A DNA stretch of 64,000 bases from Cryobacterium sp. (GTDB lineage Bacteria; Actinomycetota; Actinomycetes; Actinomycetales; Microbacteriaceae), in assembly GCF_025463825.1 (NCBI RefSeq), contig NZ_JAODBG010000082.1, positions 1 to 64,000 of the forward strand, in the 5' to 3' direction. Positions 25,732-36,023 of the stretch are shown piece after piece (within the stretch, counting starts at the first letter, position 1; each line of letters begins with the position of its first letter). The position numbers and the translations under genes are program-made. The notes below the pieces were generated by a model that was given only the letters and a program-made list of their open reading frames with translations, made no database searches and had not been told where the DNA came from.

Positions 25732-26735
25732 GTACCGTGCCGGGTCTGAACCTGCTGTTCATCGGCGGCACCGGCGTGATCAGCGCCGCGGCCGCCCGCC
25801 TCGCGGTCTCCCGCGGCCACCGGCTGACCGTGCTCAACCGGGGTCAGTCCCGGCTCCGGGACCTGCCCGCCGACGCGGAACTCATCACCGCTGACGTGCG
25901 CGACGCTGCGGCGGTCAGCGCCGCCCTCGGCGAGCGCCACTTCGACGTTGTCGTGGACTTCGTGGCGTTCACCCCCGAGCATGTGCGTGCCGACATCGCC
26001 CAGTTCGCCGGTCGCACCGGCCAGTACCTGTTCATCAGCTCGGCCTCGGCGTACCAGAAGCCACCGGCCGCGCTACCGATCCGGGAGTCCACGCCGCTGC
26101 ACAACCCGTTCTGGCAGTACTCGCGGGACAAGATCGCCTGCGAAGACGCTCTGTGGGAGGCCTGCCGCGAGCAGGGCTTCCCGGTCACGATCATCCGGCC
26201 GTCGCACACCTACGACCGCACCCAGATCACCCTGTTGAACGGGTGGACCGACATTCACCGGATGCGCACCGGTCAGCCGGTGGTGGTGCACGGCGACGGT
26301 ACCTCGCTCTGGACGCTCACGCATAGCAGCGACTTCGCGAAGGCGCTCGTGGGCCTGTTCGGCCGGTCCCAGGCCGTGGGCCACAGCTTCACCATCACCT
26401 CGGACGAGTACCTGCCCTGGGACGCCATCTATGCCGAGTACGCCCGCGCCGCCGGCGCCCCTGCGCCGAAGATCGTGCACGTGACCAGTGACGCCATGGC
26501 GGCCGAGAACCCGGAGTGGAGCGGAGGGCTGCTCGGCGACAGGTCGCACTCCGTGATCTTCGACAACAGCAAGGTGAAGGCGCTCGTTCCCGACTTCGTC
26601 TGCACCACCCCCGTCGCGCTCGGCTTTCGCGAGGCGATCGCCTGGTACGACGAGCATCCGGAGCAGCAGGTGGTCAACGCGGCGCTGAACGACACCCTCG
26701 ACCGGCTCGCAAGCGCGCACTCCTCCCGTTCCTAG
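25728..26735 (+). CDS. NAD-dependent epimerase/dehydratase family protein
   Basis: This 335-residue extended short-chain dehydrogenase starts with a Rossmann motif LFIGGTGVISAAAARLAV. The FISSASAYQKP strand and the catalytic Tyr/Lys in YSRDKIACE follow, along with substrate-side TIIRPSHTYD. The start is GTG (VSTVPGLNLL), overlapping the preceding stop by 4 bp; another GTG lies 9 bp inside. It is similar to plant-type mRNA-binding/epimerase-like proteins that are usually annotated as sugar epimerases. With reductases on both sides it could process a sugar. It lacks an obvious nucleotide-sugar marker, so the substrate is open. Confidence 0.88.
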   Translation: MSTVPGLNLLFIGGTGVISAAAARLAVSRGHRLTVLNRGQSRLRDLPADAELITADVRDAAAVSAALGERHFDVVVDFVAFTPEHVRADIAQFAGRTGQYLFISSASAYQKPPAALPIRESTPLHNPFWQYSRDKIACEDALWEACREQGFPVTIIRPSHTYDRTQITLLNGWTDIHRMRTGQPVVVHGDGTSLWTLTHSSDFAKALVGLFGRSQAVGHSFTITSDEYLPWDAIYAEYARAAGAPAPKIVHVTSDAMAAENPEWSGGLLGDRSHSVIFDNSKVKALVPDFVCTTPVALGFREAIAWYDEHPEQQVVNAALNDTLDRLASAHSSRS

Positions 26736-26788
26736 CCCTGCCCAGGCCACCGCTGCCTGGGCATCCGCTTCACCAGATTGGACACCCT

Positions 26789-27649
26789 ATGAAGACCCGA
26801 CAGATCGGCGACCGCACCGTGAGCTCCATCGGCCTGGGCGGCATGCCCATGTCGATCGAGGGGCGGCCGGATGAAGCCCGTTCCATCGCCACCATCCACG
26901 CCGCCCTCGAGGTGGGCGTGACCCTGTTCGACACCGCGGATGCGTATCACCTGCACGCCGACGAGGTGGGCCACAACGAGTCGCTTCTCGCGAAGGCCAT
27001 CGCCTCCTGGGGCGGCGACACCTCCCGGGTGTTGGTCGCCACCAAGGGTGGTCACCTGCGCCCCGGCGACGGCACCTGGTACGTCGACGGCCGGCCCGAG
27101 TACCTCAAGGAGGCCGCGAAGGCGTCGCTGAAGCGACTCGGCGGCGACGCCATCGACCTGTACCACCACCACCGGCCCGACCCCGCGGTGCCCTACGCCG
27201 ACTCCATCGGCGCCATCCGCGACCTGCTCGACGACGGCGTCATCCGCCTCGCCGGCATCTCCAACGCCACCCCGGAGCAGATCCGCGAGGCCTACGAGAT
27301 CCTCGGCGGCCGGCTGGCCAGCGTGCAGAACCAGTACTCGCCCGCGTTCCGCAGCAGCCAGGCCGAGCTGGACCTCTGCACCGAGCTCGGGGTCGCGTTC
27401 CTGTCCTGGAGCCCGCTGGGCGGCATCAAGTCCGCCGGCGAGCTCGGCGCCCGCTTCGCGCCGTTCCAGCGCGTGGCGGATGAGCGCGGCGTCAGCCCGC
27501 AGGTCGTCACGCTCGCCTGGCACCTGGCCGCCTCCCCGCGCGTGATCCCGATCCCCGGCGCCAGCCGGCCCAAGAGCATCCGGGACTCGGCCCAGGCGGC
27601 CGACCTCGCCCTCACGGCCGACGAGCTGGCCGCCCTCGCCGCGGCCTGA
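26789..27649 (+). CDS. aldo/keto reductase
   Basis: This 286-residue aldo/keto reductase differs from the one at 24760. The tetrad is in LFDTADAYHL (Asp, Tyr), LVATKGGHLR (Lys) and DLYHHHRPDP (His), and the C-terminus has RVIPIPGASRPKSIRDSA. The start ATG gives MKTRQIGDRTVSSIGLGGMP. It follows the epimerase by 53 bp and precedes an antibiotic biosynthesis monooxygenase gene, so it is probably part of the same rightward operon. Presence of two AKRs and an epimerase suggests redox remodelling of a sugar or small ketone; this is inference. Confidence 0.92.
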   Translation: MKTRQIGDRTVSSIGLGGMPMSIEGRPDEARSIATIHAALEVGVTLFDTADAYHLHADEVGHNESLLAKAIASWGGDTSRVLVATKGGHLRPGDGTWYVDGRPEYLKEAAKASLKRLGGDAIDLYHHHRPDPAVPYADSIGAIRDLLDDGVIRLAGISNATPEQIREAYEILGGRLASVQNQYSPAFRSSQAELDLCTELGVAFLSWSPLGGIKSAGELGARFAPFQRVADERGVSPQVVTLAWHLAASPRVIPIPGASRPKSIRDSAQAADLALTADELAALAAA

Positions 27650-27717
27650 GCCAGTACCGCGGGGATTCCTCCCCGACTGCCGTGTTGACCGAGTACCCAC
27701 CTACCTCTGGAGCTTTT

Positions 27718-28020
27718 ATGACCGCCATCGTCCACCTCGACCTGCAGCTCGACCCCGCCACGCTCGACATCGTGCCGGCCATTCTCAACGAAACGCTCGC
27801 CGCCACCCGCGCGTGGCCGGGAAACGAGGGCCTCGAGGTGATCGTGGACGACGCCGACCCGGCTCACATCATCGTCGTCGAGAAGTGGGCGTCGGCCGCG
27901 GACCACGACGCGTACGCCGAATGGCGCACCACCCCGGAAGGCGCGGGGCGCATTCGGGAGATCATCGCCGCGGTGCCGGTGAAGACCATCTTCTCCGAGA
28001 CCATCCCGCTCGCCTTCTAG
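27718..28020 (+). CDS. antibiotic biosynthesis monooxygenase (ABM) family protein
   Basis: This 100-residue ferredoxin-like ABM-domain protein has an N-terminal strand AIVHLDLQLDP, a helix with NETLAATRAWPGNEGLEVIV, and HIIVVEKWASAADHDAYAEW, which is the usual WxxxxxxxxH/Y signature. Members are cofactor-free oxygenases (quinone or heme related) or simple stress proteins. The ATG at 27718 is chosen over the further upstream one because the domain begins right after it. It is the last gene of the AKR-epimerase-AKR group and converges on a LysR gene 4 bp away. Confidence 0.85.
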   Translation: MTAIVHLDLQLDPATLDIVPAILNETLAATRAWPGNEGLEVIVDDADPAHIIVVEKWASAADHDAYAEWRTTPEGAGRIREIIAAVPVKTIFSETIPLAF

Positions 28021-28024
28021 CAGG

Positions 28025-28945
28025 TCAGGCGGCCGAACCGACCACGTCTGCTGCCGTCGGCACGACCGCGGCGGCGACGTCCTCGAGGAGCTGGTCGAGG
28101 AAGGCCGACGCGGCCGGGCTGGGCTCGTCGGCCACCGCCACGGCCACCGTCCACTCGGGCACGGTGGCCGGTAGCGGCACGGCCACGAGGTCCTCGGGCC
28201 GTTTCAACGCGAAGCTGGTGGGCACGATCGCCACGCCCAGGTTGTAGCCCACCAATTCGAGCAGCGGATGCACGTCGTTGACCTCCATGGCCGCGCGGTA
28301 CTCGAACCCGGCCGCGGCGAACGCCCGCCGGGCGAGCATGTGCGCACCCCAGCCGGCCTGGAAGCCGATGAGCGGCTCGCCCCGCAGGGTCTCGAGGTCG
28401 ACCTCGGCCAGCGCCGCGACGGGGTGGTCGGGGTGGCAGAGCACCACCATTTTCTGGCTGCTCAGCGGGTGCAGACGCACTCCGGGCGGGATGTCACCGG
28501 TGACGACGACGAGCGCGACATCGGTGGTGCCGCTGGCGACGCCCTCGATGAGTTCCACGGAGCCCACCTGGCGCAGCCGCACCTCGACGCCCTGGTTCGC
28601 GGTGCGGAAGCGGGCCAGTTCGGCCGGCAGGTCGACGGAGCCGAGGCACGGCTCCGCGCCGACGGTCAGGCGTCCGCGCACCAGGCCGCGCACCGCGGCG
28701 ACGGCGTTCTGGGCCGCGGCGGCGGCGGCCAGCGTGCGGAGGGCATCCGTCAGCAGCGCCTGGCCGGCTGCCGTGAGCTCGACCCGGCGGGTGCTGCGGA
28801 TGAACAGGGAGGTGCCCAGTTCGATCTCCAGGGCCCGGATCGACGCGGACAGGCCGGACTGCGAAATGTGCAGCAGCTCGGCCGCCCGGGTGAAGTGACG
28901 TTCGTCGGCGACCGTCACGAAGTGCTCTAGCTGGCGCAATTCCAT
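28025..28945 (-). CDS. LysR-family transcriptional regulator
   Basis: This 306-residue LysR-type regulator has the N-terminal winged HTH MELRQLEHFVTVADERHFTR, with LLHISQSGLSASIRALEIEL as the recognition helix region. The effector-binding domain runs from about residue 90 and includes RGLVRGRLTVGAEPC. It binds DNA as a tetramer, and a small molecule normally switches it. It converges with the AKR-epimerase operon on its left and diverges from the XRE-type regulator on its right. Its target is unclear because the genes it would usually control (divergent) are represented only by that regulator. Confidence 0.92.
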   Translation of the reverse strand: MELRQLEHFVTVADERHFTRAAELLHISQSGLSASIRALEIELGTSLFIRSTRRVELTAAGQALLTDALRTLAAAAAAQNAVAAVRGLVRGRLTVGAEPCLGSVDLPAELARFRTANQGVEVRLRQVGSVELIEGVASGTTDVALVVVTGDIPPGVRLHPLSSQKMVVLCHPDHPVAALAEVDLETLRGEPLIGFQAGWGAHMLARRAFAAAGFEYRAAMEVNDVHPLLELVGYNLGVAIVPTSFALKRPEDLVAVPLPATVPEWTVAVAVADEPSPAASAFLDQLLEDVAAAVVPTAADVVGSAA

Positions 28946-29147
28946 TGACCAAGTCTACGTCTCAGTCGCCGCCCGCTCAGAAGCTCACGCTCTGGCCCGA
29001 CTCCCGCCCTCCGCTCAATACTCGATGCGGCCGGCGCGGTTGTGAGCGTGGCGCGACCGGGTACGACCGGCGGATGTCGGGCTGCCGGCCGACGCCGGGC
29101 GCCGCACCACGGGGCTGCGCCGGGAGGAGCTCGCCGCCCTCGCCGGC

Positions 29148-29861
29148 GTGAGCGTGGACTACATCGTGCGACTCGAGCAGGGCCGGGCGGTGAACCCGTC
29201 CCCGCAATTACTCGGCGCCCTGGCCCTGGCCCTGCGCGCGACCCCGGCCGAGCGTGACCACCTCTACAGGGTCGCCGGTGTCGCCCCTCCGGCGCGGGGC
29301 ACGGTCCCTCAACACGTCACCCCGGGGGTGCAACGGATCGTCGACAGGCTCGGAGACGTGCCGATGGCCGTGTTCACCGCCTCCCACGACATCCTGTTGT
29401 GGAACCCGCTCTGGGCCGCGCTGACCGGCGACCCGTCGCGCTATGTCGGAATCGAACGCAATCTGGTCTGGCGGCACTTCATCTGGGGGCATGACGGGGT
29501 GGAATTCGACGCCCAACACGAAGAGGACCTCGCCGGCGATCTCACCGCCGACCTGCGCACGGCCGTGGGCCAGTACCCGCACGACGCCGCCCTGGCGCAG
29601 CTCGTGGCGCGGCTGCGCACCGCGTCGGGCGACTTCGAACGCCGCTGGGGCGAAGCACGCGTCGCCGAGCACCGCTCGAGCCGGAAGACCGTCACCGGGA
29701 CCGCTGTCGGACCCATCACCGTCGATTGCGACGTCCTGACCGTGCCCGGCGGCGACCTGCGCATCGTGGTCTACACGGTCGTGCCCGGCAGCGCAGACGA
29801 ACAGAAACTCGATCTGCTGCGAGTGACCGGCTTGCAGGCGCTCACGGCAGCGCCCGCCTGA
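29148..29861 (+). CDS. XRE-family regulator with MmyB-like ligand domain, N-terminus damaged
   Basis: The frame encodes a helix-turn-helix protein of the MmyB-like class. Homology starts before the first usable start codon: RPADVGLPADAGRR, TGLRREELAALAG and then VSVDYIVRLEQGR (from the GTG at 29148). A TGA at 29043-29045 sits in this frame, and no ATG, GTG or TTG follows until 29148, which falls inside the HTH. The usual first about 30 residues are therefore missing or out of reach. The C-terminal ligand domain (FTASHDILLWNPLWAALTGD ... RVTGLQALTA) is complete. A short product without its first helices would not bind DNA normally. It is divergent from the LysR gene. Confidence 0.65.
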   Translation: MSVDYIVRLEQGRAVNPSPQLLGALALALRATPAERDHLYRVAGVAPPARGTVPQHVTPGVQRIVDRLGDVPMAVFTASHDILLWNPLWAALTGDPSRYVGIERNLVWRHFIWGHDGVEFDAQHEEDLAGDLTADLRTAVGQYPHDAALAQLVARLRTASGDFERRWGEARVAEHRSSRKTVTGTAVGPITVDCDVLTVPGGDLRIVVYTVVPGSADEQKLDLLRVTGLQALTAAPA

Positions 29862-29868
29862 CCGCGAG

Positions 29869-30282
29869 CTACTTCTCGAGGGGGCGCCAGATCACGATCT
29901 GGTTGGAGCGGCGGGTGCGGGTGCCGGCGCGCATCGAGATGACGTCGCCGGCCGGACCGGCCGCGAACACGCGGCGACCGGGACGGTTCAGCAGCTCGTC
30001 GGCCAGGGCCGCTTCGAGATCGCCCACCCGGGTCTGCAGGGTGCGCACGGCATCTTCCAGCGCGAGGATGCGCCGGATGCCTTCCAGGCTCACGCCCTGG
30101 GCGCCCAGGTCCGCGATCTCCCGCAGCCGGGCCACGTCGCGCATCGAGTAGCGACGCGAGCGACCCGGGGTGCGGCCGGGGCTGACCAGTCCCAGACGGT
30201 CGTACTGCCGCAGGGTTTGCGGGTGCATCCCGGCAAGCTCTGCGGCAGTACTGATCACGAAGACCCGGGTGTTCTCGTCCAT
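29869..30282 (-). CDS. hspR: heat-shock repressor HspR (MerR family)
   Basis: This 137-residue MerR-type repressor of the actinobacterial dnaK operon has the HTH FVISTAAELAGMHPQTLRQY near residues 8-27 and the DRLGLVSPGRT wing, followed by a short coiled-coil (about 75-100) and a C-terminal tail. In other actinobacteria HspR binds HAIR operators with DnaK as co-repressor. Such operators are present here upstream of dnaK (33887-33970). It is the last gene of the dnaK-grpE-dnaJ-hspR operon, 9 bp after dnaJ, so it controls its own expression. Confidence 0.95.
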   Translation of the reverse strand: MDENTRVFVISTAAELAGMHPQTLRQYDRLGLVSPGRTPGRSRRYSMRDVARLREIADLGAQGVSLEGIRRILALEDAVRTLQTRVGDLEAALADELLNRPGRRVFAAGPAGDVISMRAGTRTRRSNQIVIWRPLEK

Positions 30283-30291
30283 GGCGGTCGA

Positions 30292-31299
30292 CTATCCCTT
30301 GGCCCGGTGCAACAGTTCGTCGCGCGGGTTCTCCTTGGGCAGGGCCTCGCTGAAGGCGAGCAGTTTCTCCTCGGCATCCTTGGAGAGGTGCGACGGCACG
30401 GCCACCTGGACCACGGCGAGCAGGTCGCCGGAGCCCTTGGGAGTGACGACGCCGCGCCCCTTGACCCGCAGTACGCGGCCGCTCGGGGTGCCGGGGGCCA
30501 CGCGCAGTTTCACCGGGGGCCCGCCAAGGGTGGGCACCTCGATGGTGGCGCCGAGCGCGGCCTCGACGAAGGTCACCGGCACGTTCACACGCAGGTTGAG
30601 GCCCTCGCGTTCGAACACCGGATGCTTGCGCACGGTGACGGTGAGCACGATGTCACCGTTCTCGCCGCCGTCCGGGCTGGGCTGCCCCTGCCCGCGCAGC
30701 TTGATCTTCTGACCGTCAGCGACACCGGCCGGGATCTTGACCTTGATCGGCCGGCCTTCCTGCGTCTGCAGGGTGATCGTGTCGCCCTGGGTGGCCGTGA
30801 TGAAGTCGACCGTGGTGGACGCGATCACGTCACGTCCCCGGGTCGGCCCGCCCTGGCCGCGGAAACCCCCGGTGGAGGTGCCGAACCGGCCACCGCCGCC
30901 CTGGGCGCCCCGCCCGAACATGCCGCTGAGGATGTCGTCGAAACCGGCCTGCTCGTAGGAGTAGCCCTGTTGCCGGGCGCCACCCCCACCGAACATGCCG
31001 CCGAAGACGTCATCGAACCCACCCTGCTGGCCACCCTGGCCAGGGGCGGTGAAGCGAGCTCCACCGCCCATGGCGCGCACGGCGTCGTACTCCTTACGCT
31101 GTTCGGGGTCGCCGATCACCGAGTGTGCCTCGCTGATCTCCTTGAACTTGGCCTCCGCCGCCGCGTTGCCCGGATTGGAGTCCGGGTGGTACTTGCGCGC
31201 GAGCTTGCGGTAAGCCTTCTTCAGGTCGGCCGCGGAGACGTCCTTGCTGACCCCGAGAACCTTGTAGAAGTCCTTGTCGAACCAGTCCTGGCTAGCCAT
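30292..31299 (-). CDS. dnaJ: DnaJ-family co-chaperone (DnaJ1/CbpA-like)
   Basis: This 335-residue J-domain protein stimulates DnaK ATPase and delivers substrates. The J domain (about residues 9-75) carries HPD in LARKYHPDSNPG. A Gly/Phe-rich region runs to about 150, and two C-terminal beta-barrel substrate domains follow (VKIPAGVADGQKIKLRG; VPTLGGPPVKLRV). The cysteine-rich zinc domain of classic DnaJ is absent, as usual for the operon copy in Actinobacteria. Its start lies 8 bp inside the end of grpE. The ATG at 31299 gives MASQDWFDKDFYKVLGV, the expected start. Confidence 0.95.
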   Translation of the reverse strand: MASQDWFDKDFYKVLGVSKDVSAADLKKAYRKLARKYHPDSNPGNAAAEAKFKEISEAHSVIGDPEQRKEYDAVRAMGGGARFTAPGQGGQQGGFDDVFGGMFGGGGARQQGYSYEQAGFDDILSGMFGRGAQGGGGRFGTSTGGFRGQGGPTRGRDVIASTTVDFITATQGDTITLQTQEGRPIKVKIPAGVADGQKIKLRGQGQPSPDGGENGDIVLTVTVRKHPVFEREGLNLRVNVPVTFVEAALGATIEVPTLGGPPVKLRVAPGTPSGRVLRVKGRGVVTPKGSGDLLAVVQVAVPSHLSKDAEEKLLAFSEALPKENPRDELLHRAKG

Positions 31300-31971
31300 C
31301 GCTCGGTACCTGCACGACGACCTTGGCCACCCGCAACAGCGAGGATCCGAGGTAGTAGCCGGTCTCGACCACATCGCCGACGGTCTCCACCTCCACGTCA
31401 GCGCTGGGCTGCTGGAAGATGGCCTCGTGCACCGTGGGGTCGAACACGTCGCCGACGGAGCCGTACGGCTTGAGACCGATCCGCTCCGTGCTGGCGCGCA
31501 GCTTCGCGGCGATGGTCGCGAAGGCGGAATCGCCCTCGAGGTCGCCGTGCTTCTCGGCCCGGTACAGGTCGTCGAGCACCGGCAGCAGCACCTTGGCGAC
31601 CTCTCCGGTGACGCGCTCGCGCTCGATCTCCCGGTTGGCCTCGGTGCGCTTGCGGTAGTTCGCGTACTCCGCGGTGACCCGCTTGAGGTCGGCGAGGTGC
31701 TCACTCGACGGGTCGGAGGCTTCAAGGTCGGCCGCGTCCAGGATGTCCTGCACGGTCAGCTCGTCTTCCTCGATGCCTTCGGCGCTCGCGGCGTCGTCGG
31801 TGTCGGGCTCATCGCCCTGCTTCACCTCCGAGGCCTCGGTCGCGCCGACCGCTGCGGCCAGTTCGGCTTCAGCGTCGGTCTCCGCCGCGGGGGCGCCCGA
31901 CTCGGGCGCCCGGGCAGCGGCGGCTGACTCTTCTTCCGGAACGTGGTCGTCCGGACGCGTGGAGTCGGCCA

Positions 31972-31972
<1 letters not shown>
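31292..31972 (-). CDS. grpE: nucleotide exchange factor GrpE
   Basis: This 226-residue GrpE releases ADP from DnaK. It has an Asp/Glu/Ala-rich disordered N-terminus of about 75 residues and then a long helix (LKRVTAEYANYRKRTEANRE). The C-terminal beta domain contains YGSVGDVFDPTVHEAIFQQP. The first bases overlap the dnaK stop (TAATG) and the last 8 bp overlap dnaJ, so the operon is tightly coupled. It is longer than many GrpE proteins only because of the acidic N-terminal extension. Confidence 0.95.
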
Positions 31973-33837
<1,865 letters not shown>

Positions 33838-33886
33838 GTGAGAGTATCTCCTTCAAAAGAATTGGGTTCAAGGCCTGTTTCTAAGA

Positions 33887-33907
33887 CTTGAGTGTTGCAG
33901 ACTCAAG
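33887..33907. promoter_or_regulatory. HAIR operator (HspR-binding), perfect
   Basis: CTTGAGT-GTTGCAG-ACTCAAG matches the known HspR inverted repeat (CTTGAGT-N7-ACTCAAG) exactly and lies 50 bp before dnaK. On the minus strand, TTGAGT and TAGAAA spaced 17 bp apart overlap it, which would place the operator on the promoter. HspR with DnaK should repress here until heat shock. Confidence 0.92.
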
Positions 33908-33949
33908 TGTGGCACCGGCCGAAAATCGAGTCAAGCCGAGCGACGCAGA

Positions 33950-33970
33950 CTTGAGTCACTCTGGCTCAAC
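33950..33970. promoter_or_regulatory. second HAIR-like operator, imperfect
   Basis: CTTGAGT-N7-GCTCAAC has one perfect and one two-mismatch half-site. A single half-like GAGTCAAG lies between the two HAIR copies, near 33928-33935. Multiple HAIR copies upstream of dnaK are usual in this phylum. The neighbouring GntR gene begins 58 bp to the right, so this site could also affect it. Confidence 0.75.
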
Positions 33971-34028
33971 TCCCAGCAACTTCACGGCTCACCGCACACG
34001 ACCGGCGGGCTGCGAGTAAAATGATCCG

Positions 34029-34802
34029 ATGACTACCCCGGCCGATTCCCCGCACGTGGCGCACTCGCAGACCGACGTGGTGGTGCACGGGGTGAAACGG
34101 ATGATCATCACCGGTGTGCTCCGTGCCGGAGCCCGCCTCCCGATCGAGAAGGACCTCGCCGCCGAGCTGGGCGTCTCACGCGGCTCGCTCCGCGAGGGAG
34201 TGCGCGCGCTCTGCATCATGGGAGTGTTGGAGACCCGGCAGGGTGACGGAACCTATGTCACCTCCCTGGACTCCAGCCTGCTCCTGGCGCCGATGGGGTT
34301 CCTGGTGGACCTGCAGACCCCGGAAGGAAGCGTGCACCTTCAATCCGTTCGGCGGGCGCTCGAATCCGAGGCCGCCGCGCAGGCGGCCGTGCGCATCGAT
34401 CCGGCGACGATCGCGGAGGCCGAGGCGATTCTGGCAATCGTCGAACCGCTGCTCGCGGGCTCGGAGGTCAACCACGACGCCATCATGGATGCCGACATCG
34501 CCTTCCACCGGGTGATCGCCAGGGCCTCGGGCAACCCGGCGCTCGAAGCCCTGATCGAGGCCCTGGCCAGCCGCACCGTGCGCGGCCGGATGTGGCGAGC
34601 GATCAGCGAGGATGGCGCCGAGCACACCACGCACGCCGAGCACCGGGCGGTGCTCCGTGCCGTGGCGAACCACGACCCGGACACCGCCCGCCTGCGCATG
34701 GGAGTCCACCTGCTCGCCGTGGAAGACTTCCTGCGGACTCAGACCGCGGCAGACTCCACAACCTCGGCCGAGGCCCTGCCCGAGCCCGTCGACAACCAGT
34801 AG
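34029..34802 (+). CDS. FadR/GntR-family transcriptional regulator
   Basis: This 257-residue GntR regulator has the winged HTH near residues 15-75 ([20 protein letters not shown]) and an FCD effector domain (helical, about 85-235). The FCD domain contains the metal/ligand side chains in [16 protein letters not shown] and [13 protein letters not shown]. Its 3' end overlaps the convergent fuconate dehydratase remnant by 64 bp. It is next to a decayed sugar-acid locus, so it probably regulated L-fucose or a similar sugar. It is divergent from dnaK, sharing the HAIR-containing region. Confidence 0.9.
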   Translation: MTTPADSPHVAHSQTDVVVHGVKRMIITGVLRAGARLPIEKDLAAELGVSRGSLREGVRALCIMGVLETRQGDGTYVTSLDSSLLLAPMGFLVDLQTPEGSVHLQSVRRALESEAAAQAAVRIDPATIAEAEAILAIVEPLLAGSEVNHDAIMDADIAFHRVIARASGNPALEALIEALASRTVRGRMWRAISEDGAEHTTHAEHRAVLRAVANHDPDTARLRMGVHLLAVEDFLRTQTAADSTTSAEALPEPVDNQ

Positions 34803-35879
34803 CCGCCGTCGGGAAAGGCGAACCGAGCCACCGAGTCGGCGTGCATCTGCGCGCTGTAACCGGGCAGTGCGGGCAGTCGGTATGCACCGTTCTCGACGAT
34901 GCACGGGTCGGTGAAGTGCTCGTGCAGGTGGTCGACGTACTCGGTGACCCGCCCGTCGAGGGAGCCGGAGACGGCCACGTAGTCGAAAGCGGACCGGTGC
35001 TGCACCAGTTCACACAGGCCGACGCCGCCGGCGTGCGGGCAGAAGTCGATGGCCTCGGCCTGGAACATCTGCTTGAACAGCACGCGGTTCATGCCGTGCT
35101 CTCCGGTGGCGACTCCGATCGGCGCCACCGCCCGGCGCACGGCGGCGTGGCCGAGCACGTCGTCCGGGCTGGTCGGTTCCTCGATCCAGAGCGGCTTGAA
35201 CTCAGCGAGCGCGGTGACCCATTCGATGGCCTCCGGGACATCCCAGACCTGGTTGGCATCGATCATCAGGTTCGCGTCGTCGCCGATGACCTCGCGGGCG
35301 ATGCGCCGGCGACGGATGTCGTCATCCAGGTTGCTGCCCACCTTGAGCTTGATGTGCCGGTAGCCCGAGTCCACGGCCTCCTGGCAGAGCCGGCGCAGCT
35401 TCTTGTCCGAGTAGCCCAGCCAGCCGGCGCTGGTGGTGTAACAGGGGTACCCGGTGCCCTCGAGCTCGGCGATACGTGCGGCCCTGGTCGGTTCCATCTC
35501 GGCGAGCAGGCGCCACAACGGTTTGCCGGCCTTCCGCGCGGCCAGGTCCCAGACCGCGTTCATCACGGCGGCCATGGCCAGGTGTTCCACACCTTTCGCC
35601 GGGCCGAGCCACCGCAACTGGGAGTCCGACGTGAGGCCGCGGTAGGTGGCCCCGAGGTCACCGACGAGGATGTCGACGTCCTGCCCGATCAGCGGCAGCG
35701 CCCGCTGCTGGGCGGCCAGCACGCAGATGTCGTTTCCCCGGCCGATCGTGAAGGTGAATCCGTACCCGGCCAGCTCGGGGTCGTCGGTGTGCAGGATTGT
35801 TCATGGCATCGGAGCCGTCCATGCTCAGCGATGTGGGAAAGCGCACGTCGACGACGTCGACGGACGTGATGGTGGTCAT
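34739..35879 (-). pseudogene. L-fuconate dehydratase (enolase superfamily), several deletions
   Basis: The pieces match the L-fuconate dehydratase branch of the mandelate racemase/enolase family: [27 protein letters not shown], then [48 protein letters not shown] and [20 protein letters not shown]. The first frame breaks near 35797, where DGSDAMN should be followed by a short conserved stretch before [11 protein letters not shown]; about 29 bp seem lost. Two further joins look like in-frame losses compared with the family: LLAEM/EPT near 35493 and DFC/PHAGG near 35038. The catalytic lysine and metal-ligand segments remain, but the protein cannot be made in one frame. It follows an AKR stub with an ATGA overlap. 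Confidence 0.82.
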
Positions 35880-36005
35880 GGGATCTCCTGAGGGTGGGGT
35901 GCTGACAGATTCGGGGGTGCCGTGGTGTCGGCTGGAAGCAGCCCGGCAGCGCGCAGCTCGGCCCACAGCTCGGCCGGGACGGTGGCGCGGTACCGGGTCA
36001 ACTCA
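35876..36005 (-). pseudogene. C-terminal stub of an L-fucose-dehydrogenase-like aldo/keto reductase
   Basis: The minus strand between about 36005 and 35876 reads LTRYRATVPAELWAELRAAG, then LLPADTTAPP, and ends at a TGA that overlaps the dehydratase ATG (ATGA). This is how the C-terminus of D-threo-aldose/L-fucose 1-dehydrogenases of the AKR family looks (VPxxLWxEL motif). The rest of the gene is absent: upstream of about 36005 the sequence switches to the leader of the divergent alcohol dehydrogenase. An AKR-dehydratase pair is typical for L-fucose oxidation, so I take this as a deletion or inversion junction. Confidence 0.6.
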
Positions 36006-36023
36006 GGAATAAAAGGAGATCTT

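Noticed and set aside
33887-33970. HAIR repeats as a novel palindrome
   Set aside because: They match the known HspR operator upstream of dnaK in Actinobacteria.
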